Below, piece after piece: positions 39,212-46,945 of a stretch of 64,000 nucleotides of DNA. Source of the DNA: Deltaproteobacteria bacterium (GTDB lineage: Bacteria > Desulfobacterota > GWC2-55-46 > JADFVP01). The notes under the pieces are model-generated. The model had not been told where the DNA came from. It made no database searches and saw only the letters and a program-made list of their open reading frames with translations. The first letter of the stretch is position 1. Each line of letters begins with the position of its first letter. The position numbers and the translations under genes were made by a program. Location of the stretch: the NCBI GenBank assembly GCA_029262515.1, contig JAJCZH010000026.1:1-64000 (forward strand). Direction: 5' to 3'.

Positions 39212-41433
39212 ATACTTACCGTCTTTATCGGAAGCTCAATTATAAAACGGGTCCCGGCCGGAGAGTTCTTTTTAACCCGGATATATCCATTGTGGTCTGA
39301 AATAATATTACTAACTATCGCAAGGCCGAGCCCTGTGCCGCTCCGCTTTGTTGAAAAGTAAGGCTCAAAGAGGCGCTCTTTGTCTGCCGTCTCTATACCG
39401 ACACCGTTATCAGCCACCTCTAGTTTTGCCACATCTAACTCCTTAACATACCCTGTAACCACTCGGATAATACCACCTGTGGATATAGATGCCACAGAAT
39501 TATCTATCAGGTTTATCAACACCCTCTTAATCTGATCCCTGTCCATATCAAAAACAGGCAAGCCATTATCGACTTTGAACTCAAAAAGAATCTCCTTATG
39601 AGCCGACTTATAAAAAGCGACCGTCTCCTCTACTATCTCGTTCAGATCGTTCGGCTCCGGGTTGGAGGCAGGCATTCTGGCAAAACTCGAAAACTCGTTT
39701 ACCAGAACTTTCAGCTCATCAACCTGCGTGATGATCGTATTGGTGCAGTCGTCGAAGACGTTGGGGCTGTCGTTAAATTTTTCAGAGTACTTCTTCCTCA
39801 ACCGCTGCGCCGAGAGCTTGATAGGAGTCAGCGGGTTTTTGATTTCATGAGCAATTCTTCTTGCAACCTCCTTCCACGCAAACATCCTCTGTGTCTTCAG
39901 AAGGTGAGTAAGGTCATCGAGCACGGCCACCATGCCGATATAACTGCCCTTCTCATCTCTAAGCGCGTTGAGGTTTACCAGCACGGTAACAGAAGTGCCC
40001 TGCACATCAACCTTCATCTGCTTCTCAAGGGTTTCGCCCCCAATCTGGCTCATCTCGCGAATCATGTCCCTGAAGACCTCTCTGTCCTCCGGCCTCAACA
40101 CATCCTTGTAGCTACGCTCTATAGAGCTCTTGGCGTCGGTACCGAGTATGTCGGCGGCAACCCTATTGAGCGCCGTAATGTTACCGATCTTGTCGATAGA
40201 GATAACTCCGGCAGAGACGTTACCGAGCACGATCTCGATGTAGCGCCTCCTCTGTTCGAGCTCCATGTTGGTCTGCCTGAGATCGAGGTTCGCCTCCTCC
40301 AGGCGCGACTTGCTCGCCTTGAGGTCTTCGGTCATACGGTTAAAAGACTTCACCAGCAGGCCTATTTCGTCGTTCGACTCTCCTTCGATCTTATAATCGA
40401 GATTGCCGCTCGCAACGGCGTGCGTACCTTCCGCCAGTTCGTATATAGGCACCGTCAACCCCTTTGCCAGATACCTGCCGACCCAGATAGCAAAGAAAAG
40501 AATGAGCAGAGTAATGATCAGGAGTATCGTGAAGTAAGAGGCCTTGACCGGGTTCCTGAGAAGCTTTAGCTGCTTGTAACCCTCAAAGGCCGTACTGATC
40601 TCCTTCATCTTGTCTATAAGGCTTCTCGGCACGTAATGGCTGACGACAACAGCGCCGGAGATTATTTCGGTATCCGAAATAACACGTACGGGGTAAACCC
40701 CGCGCACAACGTCTCCAACGCCCAAGGTCTGCACGAAACTCGACGCCTCGCCTCCGAGCGCCTTCTCTACATGGACATAATCGATATCTGGCACCATATT
40801 CTTATTGACAGACGTTGAGATCGAGTACGTTATCTTCTCTCCTTGGGGAGAGTATATCTCTATGGTCGAGTAGTCGTTCTCCTCCAACCTCACATTGACA
40901 AAGTTTTTAAGCTCCTCTCCCGTTTCCATCAACTCTCTTCTCGCCAGGGTAAACGAGAGGGTGCGCGCGCCGGACATTACCCTGTCGGTCATATCCTGGT
41001 AGTAGCTCTGCGCTAGTTCGAGCGACTCGGAGAGCGAATCCTCTATCTTTATCGCAAACCAGCCGTCGATACTCTTGTTGATAAAACCTATGACAACGAA
41101 GAACAGAATAAAGGTAGGTATGATCGTGAGCCCGATAAAGGAGAAAATGAGTTTGGTCATCAGCTTCGAGCCCATGACCTTGCTTCTACGCTCAAAAAAG
41201 AGTTTGACGGTGTTTCTCAGAACCAGAAAAATCAACAGCGTCAACAGAATAATATTTATGTTGATAAGTCCGAGAAGCAGTATATTGGTGGGGATAGGAA
41301 TATCGGGACTGATTATCGAGAGGTTCGACTCCAGATAAGTCAGCAAAATGATGGCAGGAACGATTATCAGGATTATTACAAACTCCCGACGCCTTCTTTT
41401 ATGCTCTGTGTCTGGTAATTTAGTGCCGCTCAT
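39208..41433 (-). CDS. NtrY-like membrane sensor histidine kinase
   Basis: 741 residues. Two to three TM helices at the N-terminus (for example FVIILIIVPAIILLTYL) and one near residue ~300 bound a periplasmic sensor part. HAMP, a coiled coil, PAS (NVSAGVISIDKIGNITALNR), HisKA with the phospho-His in ARRIAHEIKNPLTPIKLSA, and HATPase (VLINLIDNSVASI, VADNGVGIE, GTGLGLAIV) follow. It matches NtrY of NtrYX systems, linked to nitrogen or redox control in other proteobacteria. Confidence 0.92.
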   Translation of the reverse strand: MSGTKLPDTEHKRRRREFVIILIIVPAIILLTYLESNLSIISPDIPIPTNILLLGLININIILLTLLIFLVLRNTVKLFFERRSKVMGSKLMTKLIFSFIGLTIIPTFILFFVVIGFINKSIDGWFAIKIEDSLSESLELAQSYYQDMTDRVMSGARTLSFTLARRELMETGEELKNFVNVRLEENDYSTIEIYSPQGEKITYSISTSVNKNMVPDIDYVHVEKALGGEASSFVQTLGVGDVVRGVYPVRVISDTEIISGAVVVSHYVPRSLIDKMKEISTAFEGYKQLKLLRNPVKASYFTILLIITLLILFFAIWVGRYLAKGLTVPIYELAEGTHAVASGNLDYKIEGESNDEIGLLVKSFNRMTEDLKASKSRLEEANLDLRQTNMELEQRRRYIEIVLGNVSAGVISIDKIGNITALNRVAADILGTDAKSSIERSYKDVLRPEDREVFRDMIREMSQIGGETLEKQMKVDVQGTSVTVLVNLNALRDEKGSYIGMVAVLDDLTHLLKTQRMFAWKEVARRIAHEIKNPLTPIKLSAQRLRKKYSEKFNDSPNVFDDCTNTIITQVDELKVLVNEFSSFARMPASNPEPNDLNEIVEETVAFYKSAHKEILFEFKVDNGLPVFDMDRDQIKRVLINLIDNSVASISTGGIIRVVTGYVKELDVAKLEVADNGVGIETADKERLFEPYFSTKRSGTGLGLAIVSNIISDHNGYIRVKKNSPAGTRFIIELPIKTVSI

Positions 41434-41436
41434 ACT

Positions 41437-41994
41437 CTATCGATAGGTAAAGCTGTGATAGTACCAGTCGGTCTCGAAGTCCCATAATTTAACGAAGAAG
41501 AGAAGGTAGTCGAGTGAAAAGGGAAGCTTTACCGTACTCAGCTCGGCTTTTACTCTAAAGTCGTACTTGACTCCACTCTTCATTGGAGCGGTGACTCGGA
41601 GCGCAACCGAGTCGACAACGGACATCAGCAGCTTCATCTCCTCTAAGTCAGCCGTCCTGAGCACTTCACCACCACGCTCATCAAGTTTAACGGTGTACTC
41701 CTGCTTTAGGGTATCGTACTTTACCGTATGCATGAAGACCCGGTCCGCAAAGCGCTCGTCGAACCAGAAGAGGCCGTGAGAGAGATTGACCTCAGCACGA
41801 AAGGTAAAAGAGGTCGGCACGCCGCTATTAATCGCCTCATCTATCTGAGGCGTAAATGCGTTTTTAACTACGAAAGAGGTCTTGACTCCGTCTTCGAAGT
41901 TAACATCGAGAGAATCGATCTCCGCTGTTGCCGAAAATGCGGCTACAGGAAGAAGAAGCGTAAATAATATGGTATATATTAAGGACCGGATCAA
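41437..41994 (-). CDS. DUF4390 exported protein
   Basis: A 185-residue protein with a signal peptide (IYTILFTLLLPVAAFSATA). The mature part is beta-rich and matches DUF4390, which habitually lies next to NtrY-type kinases. Its stop lies three bases before the NtrY start. The function is unknown; a periplasmic accessory role for the kinase is suggested by synteny only. Confidence 0.8.
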   Translation of the reverse strand: MIRSLIYTILFTLLLPVAAFSATAEIDSLDVNFEDGVKTSFVVKNAFTPQIDEAINSGVPTSFTFRAEVNLSHGLFWFDERFADRVFMHTVKYDTLKQEYTVKLDERGGEVLRTADLEEMKLLMSVVDSVALRVTAPMKSGVKYDFRVKAELSTVKLPFSLDYLLFFVKLWDFETDWYYHSFTYR

Positions 41995-42228
41995 TTCTGC
42001 CTCGCCGGAATTAACGGAGTGTACTAAAGGTATCTGGTAAAAGGTACGGAAATATCACAAAACTCATTCAACTAAACAGTAAGAACAACGTAAAAGCATT
42101 AAGTACTATACTATAGGAATATAACCAATCCGGAAGCAAAAAGCAAGGCATGCCATAGTATGAGCCGCTGGTTGCGGACCATATTGGAGTATAGGGCTAT
42201 TGATAGAAAAGAAAATTAATTATATGGG
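41995..42228. other. Intergenic region between cytochrome 1 and DUF4390
   Basis: No gene. The minus strand around 42105-42135 has TTGCTT and TATAGT 18 bases apart, a possible promoter for the DUF4390-ntrYX transcript. Near 42158-42180, CCATATTGG and CGCAACCAGCG resemble the sequence downstream of cytochrome 2 (43672-43695), so the tandem duplication includes 3' flanks. Confidence 0.4.
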
Positions 42229-43254
42229 TTACTTATCGTGACAGGTTCTGCATACTGCGCTACCGGAGTTACCGCCCACGCGGCGAAGAAAGTTGCCGTC
42301 CGTACACTCCTCGCCGCTCGGCCCCCCGCTATTGCACCACTCTAGATTAAAGAGGCCGGTGTTCCAGTCAGCTTCAACCTCGTCCCAGCTGAGATTTCTA
42401 AAGTGCGGGTCATGGCATGAAGTACACTCTACCTTTCCGTCACGAAGCAGATCGGCAATAGTAGCGGTATCGGAAATAAACCCGTTGACAGCCCAGCGGT
42501 TCTGAGACATGTTATTGAGCAGTGCCGGATCACCTGAGCCGCTCAACTCACTAACGAGATCGATAGATGCGATAACAGTGTTGGGCGGTCTTAACCCGTT
42601 ATCAGTAAGACCTTCATTATAAAGTATCGACACCGGGTGGTCATTAGTGAGGTCGGTGCCGACCGAGAGCCTGTCTGCCGGGTTCTCGGGGCCGGGACCG
42701 TACATAAAGAGGGTATGACATAAGAAACACGTTCCGGTCTCGGAAGTATCGAAATGGTCCGACTGAACAGAGCCAAATCCAAATATCGGCATTCTGAAAG
42801 CCCAGTTACGGTCCTGCCCGCCAGCTACTATTCCATCTTTACCCGGTGTGTTAACTATAGTATCCCACGTAGTGATTCCGTCATGGCACGACAGGCATGC
42901 AAGTGAAGTTGAGCCAATATCCGTACTATTTACCGTAGTACCACTTGATGTGGTTCCATAAGCGGTAAAAGCGGTGAGCGCCTGAGAACCTCTGTTCCAA
43001 AGAGGCCGGATGGGATTTACGCCGGCACCTCTATTCGCGAAGTGCGGAGTATGACAAAAGATACAGGCCTCGGTAGTTATATTCGGATCAACAGTAATAA
43101 GCCGCCCATAGTTGCCCATATTATGGCGCGATGACATGATACCGCTTGCAGCGATTCCTGACGGATAGTCATCTACCGTAGTTGCACCGGCATACGGTAC
43201 TGATACAGATACCGAAAGAGATATAAAAAGTATCATAAGTACTCTTACAATCAT
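42229..43254 (-). CDS. Five-heme c-type cytochrome 1
   Basis: A 341-residue secreted protein (signal RVLMILFISLSVSVSVPYAG). Five CxxCH heme sites: CIFCHTPH, CLSCHDG, CFLCHTL, CTSCHDPH, and CRTCHDK at the very C-terminus. It is a paralogue of the cytochrome at 43739, with conserved blocks such as GIAASGIMSSRHNMGNYGR and SDTATIADLLRDGKVECTSC. Between hemes it is Gly/Asn/Ser-rich. Presumed periplasmic electron carrier; partners unknown. The ATG overlaps the stop of a 10-codon upstream frame, and the leader carries a terminator. Confidence 0.88.
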   Translation of the reverse strand: MIVRVLMILFISLSVSVSVPYAGATTVDDYPSGIAASGIMSSRHNMGNYGRLITVDPNITTEACIFCHTPHFANRGAGVNPIRPLWNRGSQALTAFTAYGTTSSGTTVNSTDIGSTSLACLSCHDGITTWDTIVNTPGKDGIVAGGQDRNWAFRMPIFGFGSVQSDHFDTSETGTCFLCHTLFMYGPGPENPADRLSVGTDLTNDHPVSILYNEGLTDNGLRPPNTVIASIDLVSELSGSGDPALLNNMSQNRWAVNGFISDTATIADLLRDGKVECTSCHDPHFRNLSWDEVEADWNTGLFNLEWCNSGGPSGEECTDGNFLRRVGGNSGSAVCRTCHDK

Positions 43255-43283
43255 AAAATCGGCCTATTCCGGTCACCGGCCAT
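43251..43283 (-). other. Ten-codon upstream frame, cytochrome 1
   Basis: ATG to TGA encoding MAGDRNRPIL; its TGA overlaps the cytochrome ATG (ATGA). The same arrangement occurs at cytochrome 2. There is no clear Shine-Dalgarno before it, so translation is uncertain. Confidence 0.3.
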
Positions 43284-43395
43284 GAGAGACCCGGGATTTA
43301 TGCAAAAAAAAAGCCAGCAATACATCCAAAAAGGAGTACTGAGGCGCTCATTACCAATAAGTAACAGCCCACCGTGAGCCGAAACAACAAACATG
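43255..43395 (-). promoter_or_regulatory. Attenuator-type leader of cytochrome 1
   Basis: A ~140-nt 5' leader between the promoter and the cytochrome start, conserved in sequence and order with 44735-44876. It contains a hairpin with GCUC/GGGC core (43365-43381), the intrinsic terminator (43304-43345), then CCGG-loop-CCGG near the start codon. No known riboswitch consensus was recognised. Confidence 0.7.
43304..43345 (-). terminator. Intrinsic terminator within the cytochrome 1 leader
   Basis: RNA arms GCC-U-CAGUAC-UCC and GGA-U-GUAUUG-CU-GGC with a U5 loop (43313-43345), followed at once by nine U (43304-43312). It lies between promoter and start codon, so it must be bypassed for expression. 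Confidence 0.8.
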
Positions 43396-43401
43396 ATATA
43401 A

Positions 43402-43430
43402 ACTATACAATAAATTTACTTAATAGTCAA
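43402..43430 (-). promoter_or_regulatory. Sigma-70-type promoter of cytochrome 1
   Basis: TTGACT (43425-43430) and TATAGT (43402-43407), spacer exactly 17. The expected start is ~43395, 140 nt before the cytochrome ATG. Confidence 0.75.
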
Positions 43431-43738
43431 ACTATTATATCATCTACCAGCACTGTAAATATGTAGAAAAGGTATAAAAATCAAAGAAAATATGCAATAT
43501 CACATCAGAACATGTTATAGCATTGCAGTAAGTAGCATTATGGAATCAATGTATCATGATACATCAGATTGACAAATTGAAGTGTTTGCTTACCACGCAT
43601 CCAATAGAACAAAACCTGGCGAGCACCGTAACTGGCCAAGATATATATTAGTATAATTTGGTCGTGCCTGTATTTCGCTTGCAGCGAACCATATGGCAGA
43701 TAGAGTAGATTAATAAAGATAAAAGGAGGTTGTACAGG
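43431..43738. other. Intergenic region between the two cytochromes
   Basis: No gene is seen. It holds a perfect 16-bp palindrome ATGTATCATGATACAT at 43549-43564, about 120 bases upstream of the cytochrome 1 promoter, a possible operator. CCATATGG at 43690 with CGCTTGCAGCG next to it is shared with the 3' flank of cytochrome 1. Confidence 0.45.
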
Positions 43739-44734
43739 TTATTTTTCGTGACAGGTTCGGCATATGCCGCTTGCCGAGTTGCCTCCAATTCGTCTCAGGA
43801 AGAGACCATCGGAACAATCTTCCAAGTCACTACACCAACCTACTCCACTTGTCGGGGGTGGTATAATATAAGTCGAGTCGGCCTCGTCCCAGCTCTTGTT
43901 GCTAAAATGCGGATCGTGACACGAGGTACACTCTACCCTGTCGTTGCGTAAAAGATCTGCTACGGTGGCAGTATCGGATATAAATCCTTTTACAGCCCAT
44001 CGGTTCTGCGAAAGATTATACAGCAGCGCCGGATCACCTGAGCTGCTCAACTCACTAACGAGATCGATAGATGAGATAACTGTGCTGGCCGGTCTTAACC
44101 CGGCGTCAGGAAGAGCTTCGTTGTAGAGTACAGAGACCGGGTGATCGTTCGACAGATCGGTTCCTATATTCATACTTGATATGTAATCAAGACTATAAGT
44201 CGTAGCCGCATTATGACACAACGAACAGATTTGGGAAGGACCGGTATGAAAAGCATCAAGGGTGACAACATCCATATTCGGATAGATGGCGCCGAACGGC
44301 ATATTAAAACCCCAGCCCCTGTCCGCTCCGCCCTGAGTTATTCCGCCCTTACCCGGAGTATTTACAATGTCGTCGAAGGTTGTCACGCCATCATGACAGG
44401 AGAGACAAGCGAGTGACGGACCGGCGACAGTGCTTACATTACTGCCGCTGATAGTCGACCCATAAGCGGTAAATGTGCTACCGGGTGTGCCCCTGTTCCA
44501 TAAAGGGCCTTCTGATGTGCTCGAATGATGAGGCGTATGACAGAAAATACAGATTTCGGTAGTTGAACCGGTTCTTATAACCCTGCCGAACGCACCGAGG
44601 TTGTGACGGGAAGAGACTATACCGCTTGCAGCGAGTCCTGTAGGGTAGTCATCTACCGTCAACGCATCGGCATCCTGTGCTGAGACAGTTACCGAAACAG
44701 ATATAAAAAGTATTATAAGTACTCTTCCAATCAC
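43739..44734 (-). CDS. Five-heme c-type cytochrome 2
   Basis: A 331-residue paralogue of the cytochrome at 42229. GTG start, signal peptide RVLIILFISVSVTVSAQDADA, and heme sites CIFCHTPH, CLSCHDG, CSLCHNA, CTSCHDPH and terminal CRTCHEK. The region between hemes 2 and 4 is the most diverged. Tandem duplication included the 5' leader and part of the 3' flank. Maturation is presumably by the system II genes immediately upstream (45415-49261). Confidence 0.88.
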   Translation of the reverse strand: MIGRVLIILFISVSVTVSAQDADALTVDDYPTGLAASGIVSSRHNLGAFGRVIRTGSTTEICIFCHTPHHSSTSEGPLWNRGTPGSTFTAYGSTISGSNVSTVAGPSLACLSCHDGVTTFDDIVNTPGKGGITQGGADRGWGFNMPFGAIYPNMDVVTLDAFHTGPSQICSLCHNAATTYSLDYISSMNIGTDLSNDHPVSVLYNEALPDAGLRPASTVISSIDLVSELSSSGDPALLYNLSQNRWAVKGFISDTATVADLLRNDRVECTSCHDPHFSNKSWDEADSTYIIPPPTSGVGWCSDLEDCSDGLFLRRIGGNSASGICRTCHEK

Positions 44735-44763
44735 AGAATCGGCCTACTCCGGTTGCCGGCCAT
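44731..44763 (-). other. Ten-codon upstream frame, cytochrome 2
   Basis: ATG to TGA encoding MAGNRSRPIL; the TGA overlaps the GTG start of the cytochrome (GTGA). It is seven or eight of ten residues identical to the copy at 43251. Confidence 0.3.
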
Positions 44764-44876
44764 GAGAGAACCGGGATTTATGCAAAAAAAAAGCCAGCAA
44801 TACACCCTAAAAGGAGTACTGAGGCATTCGTTGCCGGTAAGTGACGGCCCACCGTGAGCCGGTACAAACGTCTACT
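44735..44876 (-). promoter_or_regulatory. Attenuator-type leader of cytochrome 2
   Basis: Homologous to the leader at 43255-43395. In the hairpin at 44845-44861 a G-U pair of copy 1 is G-C here, and the terminator loop-closing pair changes U-A to U-G, so the differences keep the minus-strand RNA fold. Confidence 0.7.
44784..44825 (-). terminator. Intrinsic terminator within the cytochrome 2 leader
   Basis: Arms GCC-U-CAGUAC-UCC and GGG-U-GUAUUG-CU-GGC around a UUUUA loop (44793-44825), followed by nine U (44784-44792). Confidence 0.8.
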
Positions 44877-44882
44877 TATATT

Positions 44883-44911
44883 ATTATACAGTAAAGCCGA
44901 GCAACCGTCAA
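44883..44911 (-). promoter_or_regulatory. Sigma-70-type promoter of cytochrome 2
   Basis: TTGACG (44906-44911) and a perfect TATAAT (44883-44888), spacer 17. The expected start is ~44876. Confidence 0.8.
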
Positions 44912-45052
44912 GGTTTACTTCAAGTATCATTGTCGCTATTCGGCTCGCTGTCTGAGAAAAAAACTATTAAAATCAGGCTATTATGTGACTAGAGGGGGCG
45001 GGATGTGAGTGCGCAGGAACCGAGGATGCTATAGCATCAGTGTGCTCGAAAA

Positions 45053-45391
45053 TCAGCTGATATGCGTCTTTTTATCCCACATACGCATTAAACTGTTTTT
45101 AATAAGCTCCTTACGTACCCTCTTCCTGAACTCCTCTTCATCCACTTTAAACTTAAAAGCCTTTTTTCCGTTGATAAAGATAGTCGGAATATCGTCTTTA
45201 TACCGCCTGAAAAGGTCATCATCCTTTCTTATATCTACTTCTTTAAAGCTGAAAGGGACATCCTCATTGACTCTGGTAATTATCTCGCACGCATCAGTGC
45301 AGGTCTCGCAAACACTGTTGCTTGCTATGCTCGAGTGAGTGCAGCATGAGCAATCTTTATTTGTGTAGACTTCAACCAGCAGATCTGACAT
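45053..45391 (-). CDS. Cys-rich glutaredoxin-like protein
   Basis: A 112-residue thioredoxin-fold protein starting LLVEVYTNKDCSCCTHSS, with further cysteines in CETCTDAC and the cis-Pro region DIPTIFINGKKAFKF. The order betaalpha...beta-beta-alpha fits DUF836/glutaredoxin-like proteins, but the helix after the active site carries seven cysteines in ~25 residues, unlike ordinary glutaredoxins. It begins ~25 bases after ccdA, so it is probably the last gene of the cytochrome maturation operon and may handle disulfides or metal there. Confidence 0.65.
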   Translation of the reverse strand: MSDLLVEVYTNKDCSCCTHSSIASNSVCETCTDACEIITRVNEDVPFSFKEVDIRKDDDLFRRYKDDIPTIFINGKKAFKFKVDEEEFRKRVRKELIKNSLMRMWDKKTHIS

Positions 45392-45414
45392 AGCTCTTTA
45401 CCAATCATCAAATA

Positions 45415-46146
45415 CTAACTCAATTGCGGCATAATACTGTTCAGGTACCCAGCTATAATAGCAAGAGAATTGGAAAAAATCAAGACCCCTGTTACTATGA
45501 GGAAAAGTCCCGTTACTATTGAGACTGCGCGCATATACCTTTTGAGTTTGTTGAAGTACTTGAGAAAGGTGTTGATACCGAGTGAAGTGAGCAAAAAAGG
45601 AATGGCAAGGCCGGCAGAGTACGCCACAAAAAGAGCCATTCCGGACCACGCCGATTCCGAGGTTGCCGCTACTGCAAAGATGGCCGAGAGGATCGGTCCA
45701 ATACATGGAGTCCATCCAGCGGCAAAACCGATACCGACAAGAAAAGAACCGAGCATGCCCGACGGTTTCTCTTTGAAGAAGTGGAGCCGCTTGTCGCGTT
45801 GCAAAATCTTGAAATTAATAACGCCGATTATATGGATACCGAGCACTATAATTATTATTCCGCCGATTCTGCGGACTATCTCCTGGTACTCCATGAAGAC
45901 GTTGCCTAGAAGCTGGGCCGATGAACCGAGAATTACTACGAAGACAGTAGTAAAGCCGAGGATAAACATAATGGAGTTTAACAGTATGACCTTCTTGAGG
46001 TTCTTGCCGTCATCGTCCGTCAACTCTTCAAACGAGATACCGGTGACAAATGAGATATACGACGGTACCAACGGCAGAACGCACGGAGAGATAAAAGAGA
46101 GAATACCCCCGAAAAAGGCCAACGGTATAGAGACTTCAGTAGTCAA
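45415..46146 (-). CDS. ccdA: Thiol:disulfide transport protein CcdA
   Basis: A six-TM membrane protein moving reducing equivalents from cytoplasmic thioredoxin to the cell exterior for heme-binding apocytochrome. The paired redox cysteines are in SFISPCVLPLVPSY and AAGWTPCIGPIL. The length of 243 fits CcdA rather than full DsbD. Its partner is the TlpA/ResA-like protein encoded just upstream. Confidence 0.92.
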   Translation of the reverse strand: MTTEVSIPLAFFGGILSFISPCVLPLVPSYISFVTGISFEELTDDDGKNLKKVILLNSIMFILGFTTVFVVILGSSAQLLGNVFMEYQEIVRRIGGIIIIVLGIHIIGVINFKILQRDKRLHFFKEKPSGMLGSFLVGIGFAAGWTPCIGPILSAIFAVAATSESAWSGMALFVAYSAGLAIPFLLTSLGINTFLKYFNKLKRYMRAVSIVTGLFLIVTGVLIFSNSLAIIAGYLNSIMPQLS

Positions 46147-46208
46147 ATAATCACCTCAATACACACTTACTTTCGAATAGAGAACGGTTGTTAACGGATA
46201 GAGGGTGC

Positions 46209-46853
46209 CTAGTACTGCTCGCCGCTCATCTCCTTGACCTTCTTTTCCTGTACCTTCTTGCCGCGCTCCAGGTAATACTCCGGGCTCTGCGCTCCGTTTG
46301 AGATGAGATCGAGTATCGTATAGATGCTCGACTCCTGAGCCCAATTTCTTGGTCCCATTACCTTTTCGGCTACGATACCGTTCTGGTCGAGGATAAAGGT
46401 CTCCGGCACGCCTGTTGTCATGTACCTTTCTTTTGTCTTGCCTCTCTTGTCATGCAGGATCGTAAAGCTGAGGCCGAACTTCTCGCCGAACTTCTTAACA
46501 ACTTCTCTCGGTTCGTTATCAACGCTTACCGCTACTATCTCGAACTTGTCTTTCGGCAGTGTATTGTACAGCGCCTGCATCGACGGCATCTCCTCTTCAC
46601 AAGGCTTGCACCATGTTGCCCAGAAGTTCAAAAAGACTACCTTGCCGCGAAAATCGCTGAGCTTAACCATCTTGCCGTCCATATCGGGAAGTTCGAACTC
46701 ATGAGCCTCTGTGCCTGTATTGACAGGTTCAAACGTCGACTTTCCGGTTACCACTATTACCACTGCGATAACGATTATCACGGCAATAATTACGCCGATT
46801 ACCGACTTGGGCAGTCCCCCGCCCTCTTCGTCCTTACTGATTTCGTCAGCCAT
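46209..46853 (-). CDS. TlpA/ResA-like thioredoxin, membrane anchored
   Basis: A 214-residue protein with one N-terminal TM helix (VIGVIIAVIIVIAVVIVV) and a periplasmic thioredoxin-like domain: active site FWATWCKPCEEEMPSM, then a cis-Pro region TTGVPETFILD. In system II, ResA/CcsX reduces the CxxCH cysteines before heme attachment. The C-terminal ~25 residues are charged. It is encoded between ccsB and ccdA. Confidence 0.9.
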   Translation of the reverse strand: MADEISKDEEGGGLPKSVIGVIIAVIIVIAVVIVVTGKSTFEPVNTGTEAHEFELPDMDGKMVKLSDFRGKVVFLNFWATWCKPCEEEMPSMQALYNTLPKDKFEIVAVSVDNEPREVVKKFGEKFGLSFTILHDKRGKTKERYMTTGVPETFILDQNGIVAEKVMGPRNWAQESSIYTILDLISNGAQSPEYYLERGKKVQEKKVKEMSGEQY

Positions 46854-46945
46854 AAGCGAATACAGACCTCGTAAATTGATTGGTTTCTACGGCCTTGTCC
46901 GGGTACTCACTTACTAACAGAGGTACCCGAAAACTGAGCCAGTTG

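Noticed and set aside
43255-44876. GEMM (c-di-GMP/cGAMP) riboswitch in the cytochrome leaders
   Set aside because: The consensus GCAAA and GGGACGCAAAGC blocks are missing; the run GCAAAAAAAAAGCC on the plus strand is just the complement of the terminator U-tract.
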